NCBI GenBank assembly: GCA_035714115.1
Contig: DASTMO010000018.1
Coordinates: forward strand, 1 to 33,697
Direction of reading: 5' to 3'
Source: CAMAVH01 sp035714115
Lineage (GTDB): Bacteria; Pseudomonadota; Alphaproteobacteria; SMXQ01
DNA: 33,697 nt
Position 1 is the first letter of the stretch, and each line of letters opens with the position of its first letter. A program made the translations under genes and the position numbers. The notes below the pieces were generated by a model that saw only the letters and a program-made list of their open reading frames with translations, was not told the DNA's origin and did not search any database. Positions 14,812-23,077 of this stretch are shown one piece after another.

Positions 14812-15435
14812 ATGCTGCTCGATCTGGCGTTGACCTCTTTCGTCACCCTCTTCGTCGTGCTCGACCCGCCGGGCATGGGACCGATTTTCGTCGCCATCAC
14901 GCGTGGCGAATCGCGCGACTACCGCCGGCGCATGGCGCTGCGCGGCTCGGTCGTCGCCCTCATCATCCTGCTGATCTTCGCTTTCAGCGGCGACTTGGCA
15001 TTACGCGGGCTCGGCATTTCCATCGCCGCCTTCCGCATCGCCGGCGGCATCCTGCTGCTGCTCATCGCCATCGACATGCTGTTCGCGCGCGCGACCCCGT
15101 TGCGTCGCACCACCGAAGCGGAAGAAGAAGAAGCCGAGCATAAGCGCGACATCTCCGTCTTTCCGCTCGCCATTCCGCTGATCGCCGGGCCGGGCGCCTT
15201 GACCTCGACCGTACTGCTGATGGGGCGCACGGGCGACAGTCTGGTGATGAAAGCGGTCGTGCTGGCCGCGCTGATCGCCGTCATGGCGATCATGCTCGCC
15301 GTGCTGCTTCAGGGCGACCGCATCAACCGGCTGCTCGGCGAAACAGGCACCAACGTCGTCGGCCGCGTTTTCGGCATCGTGCTGGCGGCGCTCGCCGTTC
15401 AGTATGTGATCGACGGCATCAAAGAAGCTTTCTAG
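14812..15435 (+). CDS. MarC family integral membrane protein
   Basis: A 207-residue inner-membrane protein with six hydrophobic segments. It has the family features LFVVLDPPGMGPIFVAIT near the N-terminus, FRIAGGILLLLIAIDMLF, and the second-half repeat FPLAIPLIAGPGALTS. A charged acidic/basic loop (TTEAEEEEAEHKRD) separates the two halves. The molecular function of MarC (UPF0056) proteins is unknown: the old link to multiple antibiotic resistance in E. coli was not upheld. It begins 18 bases after the cobC stop and may be co-transcribed. No strong Shine-Dalgarno is seen. Confidence 0.92.
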   Translation: MLLDLALTSFVTLFVVLDPPGMGPIFVAITRGESRDYRRRMALRGSVVALIILLIFAFSGDLALRGLGISIAAFRIAGGILLLLIAIDMLFARATPLRRTTEAEEEEAEHKRDISVFPLAIPLIAGPGALTSTVLLMGRTGDSLVMKAVVLAALIAVMAIMLAVLLQGDRINRLLGETGTNVVGRVFGIVLAALAVQYVIDGIKEAF

Positions 15436-15460
15436 CGCTTCTGCTTATGGGACGGCACAG

Positions 15461-15925
15461 ATGAACCCCTCCGTTGCCGACATCAAAAACTTCATTCGGA
15501 TCGACGATCGCATCGGCACCGCGGGCCAGCCGACCTCGGATCAGTTCGGCGCCGTACGCGATGCCGGCTACGAGGTCGTGGTCAATCTCCTGCCGAGCGA
15601 ACAGGACAATGCGCTAAAGGGCGAAGCCGATCTGATCCGTACGTTCGGCTTGGAATATCGTTACATCCCGGTCATATGGACTGCACCACAGCCGCAGGAT
15701 TTCGACGCCTTTTGCAACCTGATGCGCGAGATCAAAGACAAAAAGATATTCATCCATTGCGCCATAAACATGCGCGTGACGGCGTTTTATTCGTCTTACG
15801 CGATGAAATATCTGGGATGGAGCCTGGAGCAGGCCGATGCGCTCGTCAGCCGGATTTGGGGCGCACATCCGCATTCCAAAATGAACGACACGTGGCGCGC
15901 GTTCATCGCCCGGATTCGCGGCTAA
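15461..15925 (+). CDS. Dual-specificity/tyrosine phosphatase-fold protein with a shortened P-loop
   Basis: A 154-residue cytosolic protein of the cysteine-phosphatase superfamily, related to the phosphatase-like domain next to beta-lactamase hydrolases (DUF442-like). The N-terminus IKNFIRIDDRIGTAGQPT and the segment GYEVVVNLLPSEQ are typical of that group. The P-loop is FIHCAINMRVTAF: Cys100 and Arg105 are separated by four residues, whereas classical members have HCX5R. An Asp (D80) in the TAPQPQDF loop could be the general acid. It may be an active variant or a phosphate-binding pseudo-enzyme. It lies 25 bases after the MarC gene and is convergent with the DUF1489 gene. Confidence 0.8.
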   Translation: MNPSVADIKNFIRIDDRIGTAGQPTSDQFGAVRDAGYEVVVNLLPSEQDNALKGEADLIRTFGLEYRYIPVIWTAPQPQDFDAFCNLMREIKDKKIFIHCAINMRVTAFYSSYAMKYLGWSLEQADALVSRIWGAHPHSKMNDTWRAFIARIRG

Positions 15926-15948
15926 GCTCTGAATCTAATGCGCCGGGC

Positions 15949-16395
15949 TTACAGCAGGCCCAGCTTGCGCAACTCCGCGAGCATTTCCGGCGGCATGTCT
16001 TCGACGGCATCGCCTTTGCCGCCTTTGCCCGTCAGATCCTTCGGCGCGTCGCGATCCTCGAGATAGCGCCAGCCCTGCATGGGCTTATGCGTCATCGGCA
16101 TGACGCGCACCAGCTTCGGATCGAGCACGATCTCGCAGCGCGGCTTGCCTTCGGCGTCCGTCGTCCGCTCCAAGCCAACGATGCGCTGGCGTACGCGCAC
16201 GAAGCCTTTGACGATCCAATACATCGAGCCGCCGGCCAGAATCTCTTCGTCGCGCTTGGGGTAGTTGCGCGTCTTGTGAATCAGGATCGGCTTGCCGCGT
16301 TCGAGCTTTAGGGCAGCGCGGCGCTGCTTCTGCCACGCGGCGATATCGTCGACGGAGCCGGCGCCGACCGCCATCTTGATGAGATGCAGAGGCAT
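15949..16395 (-). CDS. DUF1489 family protein
   Basis: A 148-residue cytosolic protein matching the alphaproteobacterial DUF1489 family: MPLHLIKMAVG start, then ILIHKTRNYPKR, GSMYWIVKGFVRVRQRIV, a strand with CEIVLDPKLVRVMPM, and GWRYLEDRDAPKDL. The function is unknown. The conserved RNYPKR, WxxKGxxxxRQ and WRYL patterns suggest a nucleotide- or RNA-related small domain, but that is only a guess. Its start overlaps the stop of the upstream SLC13-type gene in TAATG, so translation is coupled. The same frame remains open to 17022 inside that gene, but this is not real coding. Confidence 0.85.
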   Translation of the reverse strand: MPLHLIKMAVGAGSVDDIAAWQKQRRAALKLERGKPILIHKTRNYPKRDEEILAGGSMYWIVKGFVRVRQRIVGLERTTDAEGKPRCEIVLDPKLVRVMPMTHKPMQGWRYLEDRDAPKDLTGKGGKGDAVEDMPPEMLAELRKLGLL

Positions 16396-17780
16396 TAGGG
16401 CAGGTAACCGAGAATGTCGTACCAAAGATAGTTGAGCGGCGTCAGCAGGATCAGGCTGGAGACCGCCAGCGCCACCGTCATGCGCGCGCCGTGCGCATAG
16501 GGGATTTTGCCGAGCTGCAGCGACATCACCACCGGCGGCATCTGATAGGGCAGGATGATGGTCGAAAAACCGATCACCTGGATCATCAGCACGGTGAGCA
16601 GCGGAAGGCCCGTGGCTTGCGCCAATTCGCCGCCGAGCGGCGTGAGCACGGCGGGCAGCGCCGGCATTGTGGTGAGCATGCCGACCAGCGTGTAGACGCC
16701 GGTCAGCGCCACGAAGTTGCGCCAGTTTTCGCCGGGCTGCAAATCGAGCACGGCGATCAGCCAGCGACCGAGCAGCTCGCCGAGGCCGCTTTCCGCCACC
16801 ACCGCGCCGAGGCCGAGGATGCCGGCGACATAGAACATCCCGCCGAATTGCACCTTCTCGTTGAAGGCGCTCGGCGGCAGCACGCCGACGCGCGGCATCA
16901 GGCAGGCGAGACCGCCGGCCATGGCGACCCAGGCGGCGTTGATGCCATGCCAGGTGTCCGTCACCCAGAACAGCAGCGAGAGGCCGAGAATCCAGGCGAG
17001 CCGCTTCTCGCCCGCCGACCAAGGCGTCTTCTCCGCCGCCGCCGCCGGCGCCAGAGGCTTCGTGCGGTCGGGGAACAGCAGCATGATCAGCAGGAAGATC
17101 AGGATCGCCTTGGGCAGGCCGGTCGCCGGCACATGCAGCGCCGCGTAGCTGCCGTAGGTCAGATGCACGCCGTAGAGCGTTTCCGCCGCGCCCGACAGGA
17201 CCATGTTGGGCACGTTGGCGGGCAGCACGGTAAAGGCCGGAATCAGCGTGCCGAAGCCGGCGGCGACCACCAGACCGGTGCGGCCGTTGCCGCCGATCTC
17301 GAAGCCGAGGCGGTCGGACAAAGCGACGATGATCGGCACCAGAATGACGACGCGTCCGAGGCTGGACGGCATGACCATCGCGAAGAGAATCGACATCACC
17401 ATAACGCCGGCGACGACGCGCAAGTAGGATGTGCCGAACAAGCCGGTGAGCAGCCGCGCGCAGCGCTCACCCAGGCCAGTGACGCGAATGGCGACGCCGA
17501 CCACCAAGCCGCCGAACACCAGCCAAACGGCGGTGGCGTAAAAGCCGGCGAACACGGTCTGCGCCGGCGCCACCGCCAAAAGCATCCCGAAGGTCAGGAA
17601 GACCAGCGCCGAGATGTATTCCGGCAGCGCGGCGGTGGCGAACAACGCCAGCGCCACCAACACCAGCGCTGCAGCGCGCATCATCTTCGGATCGAAGCCG
17701 GCGGGCGTCGGCATCAGCACCATGGCGATGCCGATCAGGAGGCAGAGGCCGGTCAGCAGAGCCGGCAGACGCAGCTTCAC
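16395..17780 (-). CDS. SLC13/DASS-type permease
   Basis: Inner-membrane carrier of 461 residues with about 11-12 hydrophobic segments. It resembles the divalent anion:Na+ symporter family (COG0471): paired re-entrant-like regions around SILFAMVMPSSLGRVVILVPI and VLTPLGGELAQATGLP...STIILPYQMPPVVM, where the Pro/Ser/Asn positions would bind Na+ and substrate. The canonical SNT motifs of well-studied members are not clear, so substrate (dicarboxylate, sulfate or other) is open. The stop overlaps the DUF1489 start (TAATG). It begins 18 bases after mgtE and may be in the same transcript. Confidence 0.85.
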   Translation of the reverse strand: MKLRLPALLTGLCLLIGIAMVLMPTPAGFDPKMMRAAALVLVALALFATAALPEYISALVFLTFGMLLAVAPAQTVFAGFYATAVWLVFGGLVVGVAIRVTGLGERCARLLTGLFGTSYLRVVAGVMVMSILFAMVMPSSLGRVVILVPIIVALSDRLGFEIGGNGRTGLVVAAGFGTLIPAFTVLPANVPNMVLSGAAETLYGVHLTYGSYAALHVPATGLPKAILIFLLIMLLFPDRTKPLAPAAAAEKTPWSAGEKRLAWILGLSLLFWVTDTWHGINAAWVAMAGGLACLMPRVGVLPPSAFNEKVQFGGMFYVAGILGLGAVVAESGLGELLGRWLIAVLDLQPGENWRNFVALTGVYTLVGMLTTMPALPAVLTPLGGELAQATGLPLLTVLMIQVIGFSTIILPYQMPPVVMSLQLGKIPYAHGARMTVALAVSSLILLTPLNYLWYDILGYLP

Positions 17781-17798
17781 GAGGAACCTCCGGGCAGT

Positions 17799-19241
17799 CT
17801 AGACGACGAACAAGGTGGCGAGGCCGAGGAAGCTGGCGAAGCCGACGACATCGGTGATCGTGGTGAGAAACACCGGCGAGGCCACGGCCGGGTCGACCCC
17901 GCCCCTATCCAGCGCCAGCGGGATGACGACGCCGGCAAGGCCGGCGATCAGCAGGTTGGTCGTCATGGCGGCGGCGATAACAAAGCCGATGGAAGCGTTG
18001 CCGAACCAAGCCCAGGCAACGCCGCCGACGAGCAGCGCGAAGACGATGCCGTTCATGCCGCCGACGATGCTTTCCTTCCAAACGATGCGCAGCGCATTGG
18101 CCACCGACAGCTCCTTGGTGGCGAGCGCGCGCACGGCGACGGTCATGGTCTGGGTGCCGGCATTGCCGCCCATGGAAGCGACGATGGGCATCAGCACGGC
18201 GAGCGCCACCACCTTCTCGATGGTCGCCTCGAACAGGCCGATGACATTGGCGGCGAGCAAGGCGGTGGCCAAGTTGACGGCCAGCCAGGGAAAGCGCGAT
18301 TTGGCGGTATCGACCGCGGCTTCGTACAAATCGCCTTCGGACACGCCGCCGAGCAGCAGGATGTCCTCTTCGGCCTCTTCGTGAATGATGTCGACGATAT
18401 CGTCGACGGTGATCACGCCGACCAGACGATGGCCGGCGGCGACCACAGGCGCCGAGGCCAGGCCGTATTGGCGAAACAGTAGCGCCACCTCTTCCTGGTC
18501 CATGCCGACGGGGACGCTGTGCAGTTCGGTGTCCGCCAGGTCCGCGAGGGGCACGAGGCGCTTGGAGCGCAGCAGGCGGCTCAAGGAGACGCGCCCGACC
18601 AGCCGCGTACGATCATCGACCACATAGATGTCGTAGAATTCGTCGGGCAGGTCTTCGTCGTCATTGTCGGCGACGGCGCGCAAATGATCGATGGTCTGGC
18701 CGACGTTCCAGGCGGCGGGCACCGAGACCAGCTCGCGCTGCATCAAGCGGCCGGCGGAGTCCTCCGGATAGGTCAGGCCTTCCTCGAGGACGGCGCGCTC
18801 GTCGGCCGACACGGCCTCGAGCACTTCCTCGCGCGCCTCCTCATCGAGGCTTTGAACGACCTCGACGGCGTCGTCGGTATCGAGCTCGCTGAGCGCTGCG
18901 GCGACCTGCTCGGGGCCGAGATGCTCGACGACCTCGTCGCGCACGCCGTCTTCCAGCATGGGCAATACGTCAGGGTCGAACTCCGCGCCGATGGCGTCGA
19001 GCAGCGCCGGACGCTCCTCGGCATCCAGCGCCTCGATCAGGTCGGCGGCATCGGCATAGTGCAGCGGACGCACCAGCTCGCGGACATGCTCCTGATCACC
19101 CGCCTCCAGCGCCTCGCGCACGGCGGCGACGCGCTCGGGGTGCTCGCGCAGAACCTCGTCCGAAACCTGATCGTCGTCAGGCTCGGCGGAAACGGTTTCC
19201 GTCAGGTGATCGGCCCGCAGGTCGGGCGGCTGGTTCGTCAT
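17799..19241 (-). CDS. mgtE: Magnesium transporter MgtE
   Basis: Mg2+ channel/transporter of the inner membrane. With the start at 19241 (480 residues) it has the superhelical acidic N-domain (about 25-170), two CBS domains (about 175-300, with YDIYVVDDRTRLVGRVSL and APVVAAGHRLVGVITVDDIVDII), the plug helix, and five TM helices at 320-480. The pore motif MPIVASMGGNAGTQTMTVAVRAL is present, as is the final NLLIAGLAGVVIPL region. The N- and CBS domains sense cytosolic Mg2+ and gate the pore. The frame is open to an ATG at 19280, but 19241 has AGAGAG upstream and lies beyond the hairpins at 19270-19301. tRNA-Leu is upstream. Confidence 0.96.
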   Translation of the reverse strand: MTNQPPDLRADHLTETVSAEPDDDQVSDEVLREHPERVAAVREALEAGDQEHVRELVRPLHYADAADLIEALDAEERPALLDAIGAEFDPDVLPMLEDGVRDEVVEHLGPEQVAAALSELDTDDAVEVVQSLDEEAREEVLEAVSADERAVLEEGLTYPEDSAGRLMQRELVSVPAAWNVGQTIDHLRAVADNDDEDLPDEFYDIYVVDDRTRLVGRVSLSRLLRSKRLVPLADLADTELHSVPVGMDQEEVALLFRQYGLASAPVVAAGHRLVGVITVDDIVDIIHEEAEEDILLLGGVSEGDLYEAAVDTAKSRFPWLAVNLATALLAANVIGLFEATIEKVVALAVLMPIVASMGGNAGTQTMTVAVRALATKELSVANALRIVWKESIVGGMNGIVFALLVGGVAWAWFGNASIGFVIAAAMTTNLLIAGLAGVVIPLALDRGGVDPAVASPVFLTTITDVVGFASFLGLATLFVV

Positions 19242-19269
19242 GGCGTCGGCTCTCTTTCGACGCGCGCCC

Positions 19270-19301
19270 TGGGATTTCATATCCCTGTCCCCATATGTGG
19301 G
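19270..19301 (-). other. Tandem small hairpins in the mgtE leader
   Basis: GGGAT/ATCCC (19270-19284, 5-base loop) is followed by a perfect dyad TCCCCA-TATG-TGGGGA (19286-19301), just upstream of the preferred mgtE start. They are too small for an M-box or Mg2+ riboswitch. They could affect initiation at mgtE. Confidence 0.4.
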
Positions 19302-19316
19302 GATGAGCGACTAGGC

Positions 19317-19354
19317 CAGAAAATCAAAGCCCGGAACAGACGTTCGCGGGCCTT
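19317..19354 (-). terminator. Probable terminator of tRNA-Leu
   Basis: On the minus strand AAGGCCCG pairs with CGGGCTTT (one G-U), followed by GATTTTC. It starts just after the encoded CCA end of the tRNA. Confidence 0.65.
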
Positions 19355-19359
19355 GGTGA

Positions 19360-19446
19360 TGGTGCGGTCGAGAAGACTCGAACTTCCACGAGGTTTCCCC
19401 CACAGCGACCTCAACGCTGCGCGTCTACCAATTCCGCCACGACCGC
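19360..19446 (-). tRNA. tRNA-Leu (anticodon GAG)
   Basis: An 87-nt gene including the encoded CCA. The acceptor arm pairs GCGGTCG with CGACCGC. The D-arm region contains the usual GGTAGACGC. The anticodon stem CAGCG/CGCTG holds loop TTGAGGT, giving anticodon GAG (reads CUC/CUU). A long variable arm (GGGGGAAACCTC region), as expected for leucine tRNA, precedes the T-arm with GTTCGAGTC. It is transcribed away from lipB. Confidence 0.96.
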
Positions 19447-19453
19447 AGCGAAG

Positions 19454-19476
19454 ATCGGCAAATAGCCCTTGCCGAT
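19454..19476. repeat. Perfect 8-bp inverted repeat between tRNA-Leu and lipB
   Basis: ATCGGCAA (19454-19461) and TTGCCGAT (19469-19476) flank a 7-base loop, 8 bases upstream of the mature tRNA 5' end. It overlaps the likely tRNA promoter region. The role is unknown. Confidence 0.4.
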
Positions 19477-19521
19477 TGGAGGCCTGGGGAATACCAAATC
19501 GGCCGACCCTTCGCAAGGGAG

Positions 19522-20253
19522 ATGGTGGCGCTTTTGCCAGATATTCCAAGCCTCAGCCGGATTTCAGACGCTTTGCCGGACACCCCTGAAAAGGCACCCG
19601 AAACGGCCCTGCGAGGCCCGCTGGAATGGCGCGTCAGCCCCGGACTGACGCCCTACGAGGACGCCGTAGCGGCCATGGAGGCGCGCGTGGCCGCCATCCG
19701 CGACCAGGGCGCCCCGGAGTTGGTCTGGCTCCTGGAACACCCCCCGCTCTATACCGCCGGCACCAGCGCCGATCCGGCCGAACTGCTCGATGCCGCCCGT
19801 TTCCCGGTTTACCAAACCGGGCGCGGCGGCCGTTACACCTACCATGGCCCGGGCCAGCGGGTGGCCTATGTGCTGCTGGACTTGAAGCGGCGCGGGCCGG
19901 ACGTGCGCGGCTATGTCGCCAATCTGGAGAATTGGGTGATCCGCACCCTCGCCGCCTTCGATGTCGTCGGCGAGAAGCGCGAGGGGCGCATCGGCATCTG
20001 GGTCGAGCGGCCCGATCCGATCTTCGGCAAACGCGAGGAGAAGATCGCCGCCGTCGGCGTGCGCGTGCGCCGCTGGGTCACCTATCACGGCATCTCGCTG
20101 AACGTGGCGCCCGACCTCACGCATTTCGGCGGCATCGTGCCCTGCGGCATCAGCGAGCATGGCGTGACATCGCTCAAAGCTCTCGGCAAGACCGCCGACA
20201 TGAGCGCGGTCGACGCCGCGCTCAAGCGCAGCTTCGAAGATATCTTCGGCTAG
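19522..20253 (+). CDS. lipB: Lipoyl(octanoyl) transferase LipB
   Basis: Transfers octanoate from octanoyl-ACP to the lipoyl domains of 2-oxoacid dehydrogenases and the glycine cleavage H protein. It is 243 residues long. The signature RGGRYTYHGPGQ lies at 101-112. Catalytic Lys174 (KIAAVGVRV) and Cys208 (IVPCGIS) form the thioester dyad, and TYHGISLNV is conserved. AAGGGAG abuts the ATG at 19522, so the GTG three bases on, or a later start, is also possible: the first 30 residues are not conserved in the family. The stop overlaps the acyP stop in a shared CTAG from the opposite strand. Confidence 0.96.
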   Translation: MVALLPDIPSLSRISDALPDTPEKAPETALRGPLEWRVSPGLTPYEDAVAAMEARVAAIRDQGAPELVWLLEHPPLYTAGTSADPAELLDAARFPVYQTGRGGRYTYHGPGQRVAYVLLDLKRRGPDVRGYVANLENWVIRTLAAFDVVGEKREGRIGIWVERPDPIFGKREEKIAAVGVRVRRWVTYHGISLNVAPDLTHFGGIVPCGISEHGVTSLKALGKTADMSAVDAALKRSFEDIFG

Positions 20254-20567
20254 ACGTCCGGAAACTGCTGGAAGCCCGGCGGCACTTCCGTCTCGTCGGG
20301 ACGGTACTCGCCGGGAATTTTGGCGACGCGATCCACTTGCGCACCCTCTGGGCCGCGCTTGCACAGCGCGTACATCTGATCGAGCACATGGGCATGGCCG
20401 ACGAAGACGACCTCGACCGATCCGTCGCTGCGGTTGCGCGCCCAGCCGCGAAGGCTCCGCTTATCGGCCTCCTGCTTGGCCCAGGCGCGAAAGCCGACGC
20501 CCTGCACCTTGCCGAAGATGCGCAAGTGGATGGCGAAATTCTCGAGGTCTTGGTCGCGCACGATCAT
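20250..20567 (-). CDS. acyP: Acylphosphatase
   Basis: Small cytosolic enzyme that hydrolyses acyl phosphates. It is 105 residues long. The phosphate-binding signature GKVQGVGFR lies at 19-27 with Arg27, and the catalytic Asn45 is in GWARNRSDGSVE. The C-terminal tail (PPGFQQFPDV) is typical of the family. The start at 20567 has GAGGAGA upstream. It is the last gene of the degP-rarA-crcB-RluC-AsmA-ATP12 run, beginning 11 bases after the ATP12 stop. Its stop (TAG on the minus strand) shares CTAG with the stop of convergent lipB. Confidence 0.95.
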   Translation of the reverse strand: MIVRDQDLENFAIHLRIFGKVQGVGFRAWAKQEADKRSLRGWARNRSDGSVEVVFVGHAHVLDQMYALCKRGPEGAQVDRVAKIPGEYRPDETEVPPGFQQFPDV

Positions 20568-20578
20568 CGGCTTTCTCC

Positions 20579-21322
20579 TCAGGAACGCAGTAGCTTCAAA
20601 TAGGCTTCGGCTTCGGCCAGCTCGCGGCGGCGCCCGGCGCGGCGCGCCATCGCCTCCGTATCCTCGCCCCACTTCTCCATCTGGAAGGTCTCATCGACCT
20701 CCGCCAGCTTGAACGCTTCTTCGGCATCGAGGCGGCCTTCAAGAAGCGCCAAACCCAATACGAGAGAACCAGTGATCTGGACCGCCATGGCGAGGCCGGT
20801 CAAATGCATGTCGTCCTGCGCGGCGACGATTTTACGCAGGGCGGCCAGGGTCGAGGGCTGCTGGGCCACGTCGGTGATGCCATAGCCGCATAGCAAGAGC
20901 GCGCCGTAGCGAGAGGCGGCCCAATCGAGCAACGGCTGCCAGGCGGCCTCTTCGCGCGCCACCAGCTCGGTCGGACCTTCGGCGCGATAACAGAGCAGGT
21001 CCGCCTCGGCATAGGCGGCGACACCCTTGATTGTCTCCTCGCGCGCCTGGGAGACGCGATCGAGGGCGGTGGCGGCAAAACGCAGGTTCGGGATCGCCGC
21101 GAAATTCTTCAGCGCCTGCAGGGGCGCCTCGCCCAGCTCGGCGGCGATGGCCTCGGCCAGCGCGCGCGTTGGCAGGCGCAATTCGAGGCCGGCCGGGGTC
21201 TTCATCGGCTTGCCGTCGATTTCGAGGAAATGAAAGCCGGCACCCTCGCGCACCACGGCGGGCGCGGCGGCCCGGCGGGCGGCCTTGGCGGCCAGGTCGC
21301 TATGAGAGGGGGGCTGGGACAT
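20579..21322 (-). CDS. ATP12-family F1-ATPase assembly chaperone
   Basis: A 247-residue protein of the ATP12 family. In mitochondria ATP12 binds the F1 alpha subunit during ATP synthase assembly, and alphaproteobacteria carry the ancestral form. Visible family features are FHFLEIDGKPMKTPAG near the N-terminus, YAEADLLCYRAEGP in the middle, and the C-terminal VDETFQMEKWGEDTEA with the conserved Trp-Gly-Glu-Asp. It lies between the AsmA gene and acyP with 9- and 11-base gaps. A neighbourhood with a RluC-type synthase and crcB/rarA is common for this gene in alphaproteobacteria. Confidence 0.94.
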   Translation of the reverse strand: MSQPPSHSDLAAKAARRAAAPAVVREGAGFHFLEIDGKPMKTPAGLELRLPTRALAEAIAAELGEAPLQALKNFAAIPNLRFAATALDRVSQAREETIKGVAAYAEADLLCYRAEGPTELVAREEAAWQPLLDWAASRYGALLLCGYGITDVAQQPSTLAALRKIVAAQDDMHLTGLAMAVQITGSLVLGLALLEGRLDAEEAFKLAEVDETFQMEKWGEDTEAMARRAGRRRELAEAEAYLKLLRS

Positions 21323-21331
21323 GCGGCTGTT

Positions 21332-23071
21332 CTAGCGGCCCGGGATCAGGCTGTCGAGAAAGCCGCGCACGCCGCCCCCGGAAGACGAAAAACCGGAACC
21401 GCTCGCCGCCGGCTTGGCCGGGGCATTGAGCGCCGTCAGGCAAGGATTCTGATCACCTTCGCCGCTCGTCACCAAAGGCACCAGCAGGGCCAGCGGATTG
21501 ATCGCGCTGAGCAGGGCCAACGCCCCGCGCTCGGCTGCTGCCCCCTGATCCACCGCGACGTCAGGCTTCTTAAGCGTGCCCTGCACATGCCAGGGCAGCG
21601 CCAGATTGATCAGGCTGCGTTCCTTCGGATTGGGCGTGAACTTCAGGGCCAGCCGCTCGGTGCCGAGATTGACGTTGCCCTCGCCCTTCACCGTCATGCG
21701 GTCGGTGTCGAACAGAATGCCCCGGCTTACCGCCACGCCCTTGGCGATATCGAAGCGGGCGACCAGGCAATTGACCGCCGTGGCATCGCTGCCGCCGGTC
21801 GTGGCGCTGGCGGCGAAGCGCAAGAGATCGGTGCCGAGCAGGTCGACATAGCCGTTCTTCACTTGGCCTTTGCCCATGATCCAGTTCGCCGTGCCGCCGA
21901 GCGATGTCATCAAAGCGCGCAGCGACGCGCCCTGCCCTTTGACGTCGAGCGCGAGATCGGCGCGCCCGACGATCATGTTGCCGGCATCGAGCGATTTGAG
22001 CATCGCTGCGAGGTCGAGCTTGTCGGCCTTGAAAGTCAGTGCGGTCTCCAGGCCCGGCCCGGCGAGGGCGGCGACATGGCCTTGAGCCGACAGCGCGCCA
22101 TCGGCGAAACGGCCCGAGAGCGACTGGATCGCCGCCCGCCCGCCGCGCAGGCCGATCTTGGCGGCGATGTCCTGCGCCTCGATCTTGCCGTGGCGCAGAC
22201 GCGCGACGCTGGTTTCCAAATCGGCATCGAGACTGCGCAAGCCGGCGAGATCGATCGGATCGGCGCTGAACACGCGGCCATCGTCTTTGCGCGGAGCCGC
22301 ATTCGGCGTGACGAAGTCAGCAAGATCGATCAGCTTGGACGAGAGAGCGGCCGACAAGCGCGGCCGCGCCGACCAATCGAAGGCCAGCTTGCCCGCCAGA
22401 TCGCTCGCGCCATATGTCGCCTGCAGATCGTTCAGCTCCGCCACTTTCCCGCGCAAGCTCAATTTGGCTTTGAGCGCCAACGGCTTGCCGTCATAAGCGC
22501 CGTCGAGCGCGATGGCGAGGGGATCGCCGGCGGCCGTCAGCTTCTTCACGGCCAGCGCCGTCGCCTTGCCGCTGAGGCCGTCGCGATAGGTCAGCAGGCC
22601 GTCCTGGATCGTCAGATCGCCAAGCTTGGGCAGCGCGCCTGAGGATTGCGGCGACGCGGCGGCGGAAACTTGAGCGGGCGCGCCAAACTCCCAATTGCCG
22701 TGGCCGGCTTTGTCGGTTTCCAGCAGGATGTCTGGCTTGATGAGCGCGACGCGGCGAATGTCGATTTCGCCGCGCAACAGCGGCAGCAAAGCGACGGCAG
22801 CCTCCAAACGTTCGGCCGTCACCATGTCGGGCCGCGTGCCGAAGTTCGCGTTCTGAAAGCGCACCTTCTCGACCGCGAGCGACGGCACCAGGGACGGCGC
22901 AAGGCGAATCTCGCCGTCGATGGCGAGGGTGCGGCCGGTGGCAGCCTTCACCTGCTCGACGATTAACGGCTTGTAGCGCGAGAAATCGAGCTGCGAGACG
23001 ACGACCAGCGCCATGACGATGAGGCCCACGAGGGCCGCAGCGGCAATGGCGATGATCTTGCCCAGCCGCAT
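21332..23071 (-). CDS. AsmA family protein
   Basis: A 579-residue envelope protein. An N-terminal TM anchor (about 5-26) is followed by the AsmA-type start LDFSRYKPLIVEQVKAATGR and the DGEIRLAPSLVPSLAVEKVRF strand pattern. The rest is beta-rich repeats of the AsmA/TamB-like superfamily, which form hydrophobic-groove bridges in the periplasm linked to outer-membrane lipid transport. The C-terminal AsmA_2 region (about 430-530) has MTVKGEGNVNLGTERLALKFTP. The tail is Gly/Ser-rich. It sits 6 bases after the pseudouridine synthase gene and 9 before ATP12. Its exact cargo is unknown. Confidence 0.9.
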   Translation of the reverse strand: MRLGKIIAIAAAALVGLIVMALVVVSQLDFSRYKPLIVEQVKAATGRTLAIDGEIRLAPSLVPSLAVEKVRFQNANFGTRPDMVTAERLEAAVALLPLLRGEIDIRRVALIKPDILLETDKAGHGNWEFGAPAQVSAAASPQSSGALPKLGDLTIQDGLLTYRDGLSGKATALAVKKLTAAGDPLAIALDGAYDGKPLALKAKLSLRGKVAELNDLQATYGASDLAGKLAFDWSARPRLSAALSSKLIDLADFVTPNAAPRKDDGRVFSADPIDLAGLRSLDADLETSVARLRHGKIEAQDIAAKIGLRGGRAAIQSLSGRFADGALSAQGHVAALAGPGLETALTFKADKLDLAAMLKSLDAGNMIVGRADLALDVKGQGASLRALMTSLGGTANWIMGKGQVKNGYVDLLGTDLLRFAASATTGGSDATAVNCLVARFDIAKGVAVSRGILFDTDRMTVKGEGNVNLGTERLALKFTPNPKERSLINLALPWHVQGTLKKPDVAVDQGAAAERGALALLSAINPLALLVPLVTSGEGDQNPCLTALNAPAKPAASGSGFSSSGGGVRGFLDSLIPGR

Positions 23072-23077
23072 GACGCT

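Noticed and set aside
16491..18482. 663-codon open frame antisense to the SLC13-type gene and mgtE
   Set aside because: The translation is His/Gln/Arg/Asp-rich and repetitive, as expected from the complement of GC-rich membrane-protein codons.
19242..19359. Magnesium (M-box type) riboswitch upstream of mgtE
   Set aside because: The leader has only two tiny hairpins and is too short for an M-box, and the tRNA and its terminator occupy the upstream part.
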